From NCBI RefSeq assembly GCF_030818015.1, contig NZ_JAUSZX010000001.1, positions 3,968,001 to 4,032,000 of the forward strand: 64,000 nt of DNA, written 5' to 3'. The notes under the pieces were generated by a model. It worked only from the letters and a program-made list of their open reading frames with translations. It had not been told where the DNA came from and searched no databases. This stretch comes from Arthrobacter globiformis. Lineage in GTDB: Bacteria > Actinomycetota > Actinomycetes > Actinomycetales > Micrococcaceae. The position numbers and the translations under genes were made by a program. Below are positions 59,363 to 64,000 of the stretch, piece by piece. The number at the start of each line of letters is the position of its first letter. The first letter of the stretch is position 1.

Positions 59363-60292
59363 CTAGAACTCTGCCATTTCGTGCTGTTCCCCGTACACCT
59401 GGATGAAGATTTCCTCCAGGGACGCCCGTGCCGTGGCGAAGCTGCGCACCGCGACCCCGGCTCCGATCAGTTCCCGCAGGACCGTGGTTTCGTCGGCCCC
59501 TGCAGTCGGGGCCAGCTCCGCATGCCCGTCGGCGTCGCGCACGACGTCGTACAGGTCAGAGGCGGGCAGGATTCCCTCATAGCCCAGCCGGTACACCGTG
59601 CCGCCGAACTGGTCCTGGACTTCGGCGACGGTCCCGTACGCCCGGGAGATGCCGTCCTTGAGGAGGATGACCCGGTCGCAGAGCCGCTCCACTTCCTCCA
59701 TCTGGTGCGTGACCATGATGACGGTGGCGCCGGCGAGCTTCTGCTCCTCGATGATGTCCATCAGCAGCCTGCGGTTCACGGGATCGAAGCCCTTCGTGGG
59801 CTCATCGAGGATGAGCAGATCGGGGTCGTTCATGATCGTGACGCCGAGCTGGACCTTCTGCTGCTGGCCGCCGGAGAGCTTGTCCAGCCGGACGGCGGCC
59901 TTGTCGGCGAGGCCCACCCGCTCCAGGTAGGCCTGGGACCACGCGCGGGCCCTGTGTTTACTCAGGCCCTTGAGCCGGCCGAAGTAGACCATCACGTCCA
60001 GTACGGCTTCCTTCTTGTACAGGCCCCGCTCCTCCGGCAGGTACCCCAGCCGCGCCCCGTCCCTGGGCTCGAAGGTTTTCCCGCCGATGTGCAGGGTGCC
60101 GGCGGTGGGCTGGTAAATGCCCAGCAGCGCCCGCAATGTGGTGGTCTTCCCGGACCCGTTGCTGCCCAGGAAGCCGAACGTTTCCCCGGCCCGGACATCG
60201 AAGGACAGGTCCTTGACGACCGTCGTTTCCCCGAAGTCCATGCGGAAGTTTTTGATGTGCACAAGCGGCTCGGCCGCGTCCCCCAACGTCAT
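59363..60292 (-). CDS. ABC exporter ATPase (NatA-like)
   Basis: ATPase of 309 aa. Walker A is FLGSNGSGKTTTLRALLG near residue 42, the signature is LSGGQQQKVQLGVTIM near 140, Walker B is LLILDEPTKGFDPVN and the H-loop is VIMVTHQMEEVERLCDR. The family segment YLPEERGLYKKEAVLDVMVY is typical of the NatA group. The DUF4162-like tail of about 80 residues ends ASLEEIFIQVYGE. It forms a two-gene operon with the permease. Confidence 0.93.
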   Translation of the reverse strand: MTLGDAAEPLVHIKNFRMDFGETTVVKDLSFDVRAGETFGFLGSNGSGKTTTLRALLGIYQPTAGTLHIGGKTFEPRDGARLGYLPEERGLYKKEAVLDVMVYFGRLKGLSKHRARAWSQAYLERVGLADKAAVRLDKLSGGQQQKVQLGVTIMNDPDLLILDEPTKGFDPVNRRLLMDIIEEQKLAGATVIMVTHQMEEVERLCDRVILLKDGISRAYGTVAEVQDQFGGTVYRLGYEGILPASDLYDVVRDADGHAELAPTAGADETTVLRELIGAGVAVRSFATARASLEEIFIQVYGEQHEMAEF

Positions 60293-60395
60293 GAAGCCAG
60301 CCTAGCGGAAACGATTCAGCCGTCTCGGTTGCGGCCACGATTTACGCCCGGGGGAAGGTCTCGTCAGCGCGCCGCCCCACGAGTAGCTTTGTGCC

Positions 60396-60815
60396 ATGAC
60401 GGAAGACTTTGACCTTGACGCGGAAGAATCGCAGGAGATCGCCAATGATCCGCGCCGGATCGGGTACTGGTTCTTCAGGGCGCTCCATGACAGGGCGAAG
60501 AACCTCGACGACCTGCATCTGATCGTGACCCCGGAGTCCCGTCCACTATGGGGATCCTTCGAAATCGCCGCCGCCTTGCTGGACTCCATCGAGGAGCCCG
60601 GCATGCTCCGGCAGGCTGTCTACGCCGAGGGAGACCTCGACGTCTGCTACATGCGTGTTATCCGGGAAGCCAAAGAGCATACGTTCATCACACCGGCCAC
60701 AATGCTGGACGACCCACTGCTGATCACGCTCGTGTGGCGGCCAGACCACGGGCGGTGGATGGTTCATGGCTTCGGCGACATGGTGCACCCGGACAGCGTG
60801 CCCCGCGGGGCTTAG
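60396..60815 (+). CDS. Hypothetical protein, 139 aa
   Basis: Soluble acidic protein of unknown function (IANDPRRIGYWFFRALHDRA, LWGSFEIAAALLDSIEEPGM, ITLVWRPDHGRWMVHGFGDM). The C-terminal part could be a small alpha/beta fold of the NTF2-like kind, which is a weak guess. The ATG at 60396 lies in a 103-bp gap divergent from the NatA gene. A perfect hairpin follows the stop. Confidence 0.68.
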   Translation: MTEDFDLDAEESQEIANDPRRIGYWFFRALHDRAKNLDDLHLIVTPESRPLWGSFEIAAALLDSIEEPGMLRQAVYAEGDLDVCYMRVIREAKEHTFITPATMLDDPLLITLVWRPDHGRWMVHGFGDMVHPDSVPRGA

Positions 60816-60851
60816 CCTCGGCGTCTTCGCAGGCCCGACCCCCATATGCGA

Positions 60852-60884
60852 GTGGCAAGGAGAAACATCCTCCTTGCCACTTTC
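60852..60884. terminator. Terminator before the rifampicin monooxygenase gene
   Basis: Perfect 11-bp arms GTGGCAAGGAG (60852-60862) and CTCCTTGCCAC (60870-60880) with a 7-base loop, followed by TTTC. It isolates the monooxygenase promoter from the gene upstream. Confidence 0.8.
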
Positions 60885-60893
60885 AGGATATAG

Positions 60894-63025
<2,132 letters not shown>

Positions 63026-63216
63026 ACACGAATCCTAAAACGACTCCGCGATCCATTTGGCGGCCGGCAGCGGACTGGGCTAACAGCCCGGTCCCGGAGA
63101 GTGGAGGTAAGACCACCGCCACCGGCCGGTTCAAGTCTCCGGCGCCGACCTTGGAAGAAGGATGGAGTTCCTTGGAAGGTCTCAGCGAACAGTGGTTTGC
63201 CATCCTGGCCCAAGGC

Positions 63217-64000
63217 CTAGGACGCCGCATCCAGGGTGATGTCCGCGGACTGTTCCTGGCCGTCGCGCTGGAAGGTGATCTTCACGGTGGATCCGGCGGC
63301 CTGCTCGCGCGCGGCGGCCGTCAGCTCGGAGGCGTCGGTGACGTTTCGCCCGGCCAGGGCAGTGACCACGTCGCCGGCCTGCAGCCCGGCCTTGTCCGCC
63401 GCGGATCCGGAGGTCACCGAGGCCACCTCTGCGCCGGCCGTGAAGTCCGACGACGACCCTGACGTTTTGTCCTGAACGGACAGTCCCAACTGGCCATGGC
63501 TCGCCTTGCCCGTGGAGATGATCTCCTCCGCCACGCGCTTCGCCTGGTTGATCGGGATGGAGAAGCCGACGCCGATGTTGCCGCTCTGGGTCGACGAGGA
63601 TGACGACGATCCCGCGGACGCGATGGCCACGTTGACGCCGATGATCTCACCCTGCGCGTTTACCAGGGCGCCGCCGGAGTTGCCCGGGTTGATGGCCGCG
63701 TCCGTCTGGATGACGTTGATGCTGATGGAGTCCTGTGCGGAGGCAGCAACACCGGACGGGGATCCGAACGGGTTCTGCGAAGATCCGTCCTGGGACGATG
63801 ATCCGTCGGAGGTGGCGGAGGATGCCGTCTCGATGGTGCGGTTAACGGCGGAGACGATGCCGTCCGTGACGGTGCCGCTAAGTCCCAGGGGTGCTCCGAT
63901 GGCGATGGCCGTGTCGCCGACGTTGACGGCGCCGGAGTCGCCGAGGGTTGCCGGAGTCAGGCCCTGGGCGTCGATCTTGATGACGGCCAGGTCGGAGAGC
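63217..64000 (-). CDS. HtrA/DegP-type serine protease with PDZ domain (cut by window edge)
   Basis: Only the C-terminal part, about 260 residues, is in the window. It contains the catalytic-Asp strand [10 protein letters not shown] at the edge, [20 protein letters not shown], the catalytic serine in [20 protein letters not shown] and one PDZ domain ([40 protein letters not shown]). A Ser/Gly/Gln-rich insert of about 25 residues sits in the protease domain. Such proteins are membrane-anchored quality-control proteases of the envelope. The His of the triad and the N terminus lie beyond base 64000. Confidence 0.93.
   Translation of the reverse strand, partial: LSDLAVIKIDAQGLTPATLGDSGAVNVGDTAIAIGAPLGLSGTVTDGIVSAVNRTIETASSATSDGSSSQDGSSQNPFGSPSGVAASAQDSISINVIQTDAAINPGNSGGALVNAQGEIIGVNVAIASAGSSSSSSTQSGNIGVGFSIPINQAKRVAEEIISTGKASHGQLGLSVQDKTSGSSSDFTAGAEVASVTSGSAADKAGLQAGDVVTALAGRNVTDASELTAAAREQAAGSTVKITFQRDGQEQSADITLDAAS

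Noticed and set aside
63060..63155. tRNA-like segment with GGTTCAAGTC
   Set aside because: The T-arm cannot form a 5-bp stem with a 7-base loop and no acceptor stem pairs with the 3-prime side.

Overview
The window looks like a chromosomal segment of a high-GC actinobacterium of the Micrococcaceae, most likely Arthrobacter or Pseudarthrobacter. The clues are GC-rich coding with strong third-position bias, menaquinone genes (menD, menC), a mycothiol-dependent-type enzyme, a creatinase, SARP and PadR regulators, and frequent GTG/TTG starts. The genus is an inference from protein resemblance. No rRNA, convincing tRNA, CRISPR array or prophage was found. An amino-acid ABC ATPase is cut by the left edge and an HtrA-type protease by the right edge.

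1-10 kb: ABC ATPase tail, an AbiEi/nuclease-like protein, menD, a Tat-exported PhoX phosphatase and menC, then a two-component pair whose response regulator joins a SARP activator to a receiver and a LuxR helix-turn-helix. 10-20 kb: a second two-component system (OmpR type) followed by an exported low-complexity protein and a 105-residue protein. A paralogous pair with the same two parts recurs at 18.7-19.6 kb; I do not recognise this family. Between them lie a PAP2 phosphatase and a methyltransferase-aminotransferase operon. 20-31 kb: MFS transporter, GlgX, an exported coiled-coil protein with a sortase-like protein, then a probable potassium block: a KimA-like permease, a 30-residue membrane peptide, and KtrB/KtrA. 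31-39.5 kb: gene remnants, CsbD, a family-3 glycosidase, a DUF1345 membrane protein, and an NCS1 permease-deacetylase operon divergent from a PucR regulator.

39.6-43 kb is an island-like stretch: a truncated, frameshifted IS110 transposase, a lower-GC exported protein, a cold-shock-like protein and a decayed flavodoxin gene. 43-51 kb: a padR-DUF1048-ABC drug-exporter operon, a lipoprotein, a RibD-type reductase, and a creatine block (MHS transporter, creatinase, IclR regulator). 51-64 kb: an Xre regulator divergent from an extra methionine aminopeptidase, an M23 peptidase divergent from an ECF sigma/membrane-protein pair, a lipid-kinase-like protein, a GNAT enzyme, a NatAB-type exporter, a rifampicin monooxygenase preceded by a rifamycin-associated element, and the HtrA protease.

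Intergenic DNA is rich in repeats of at least three kinds: about 32-bp tandem units with a TGAGG-NN-GCGT core (eight arrays), large palindromes with the same ends and centre but covarying arms (two copies), and a palindrome built on GCGAACGGACACTTG (three places around the family-3 glycosidase gene).
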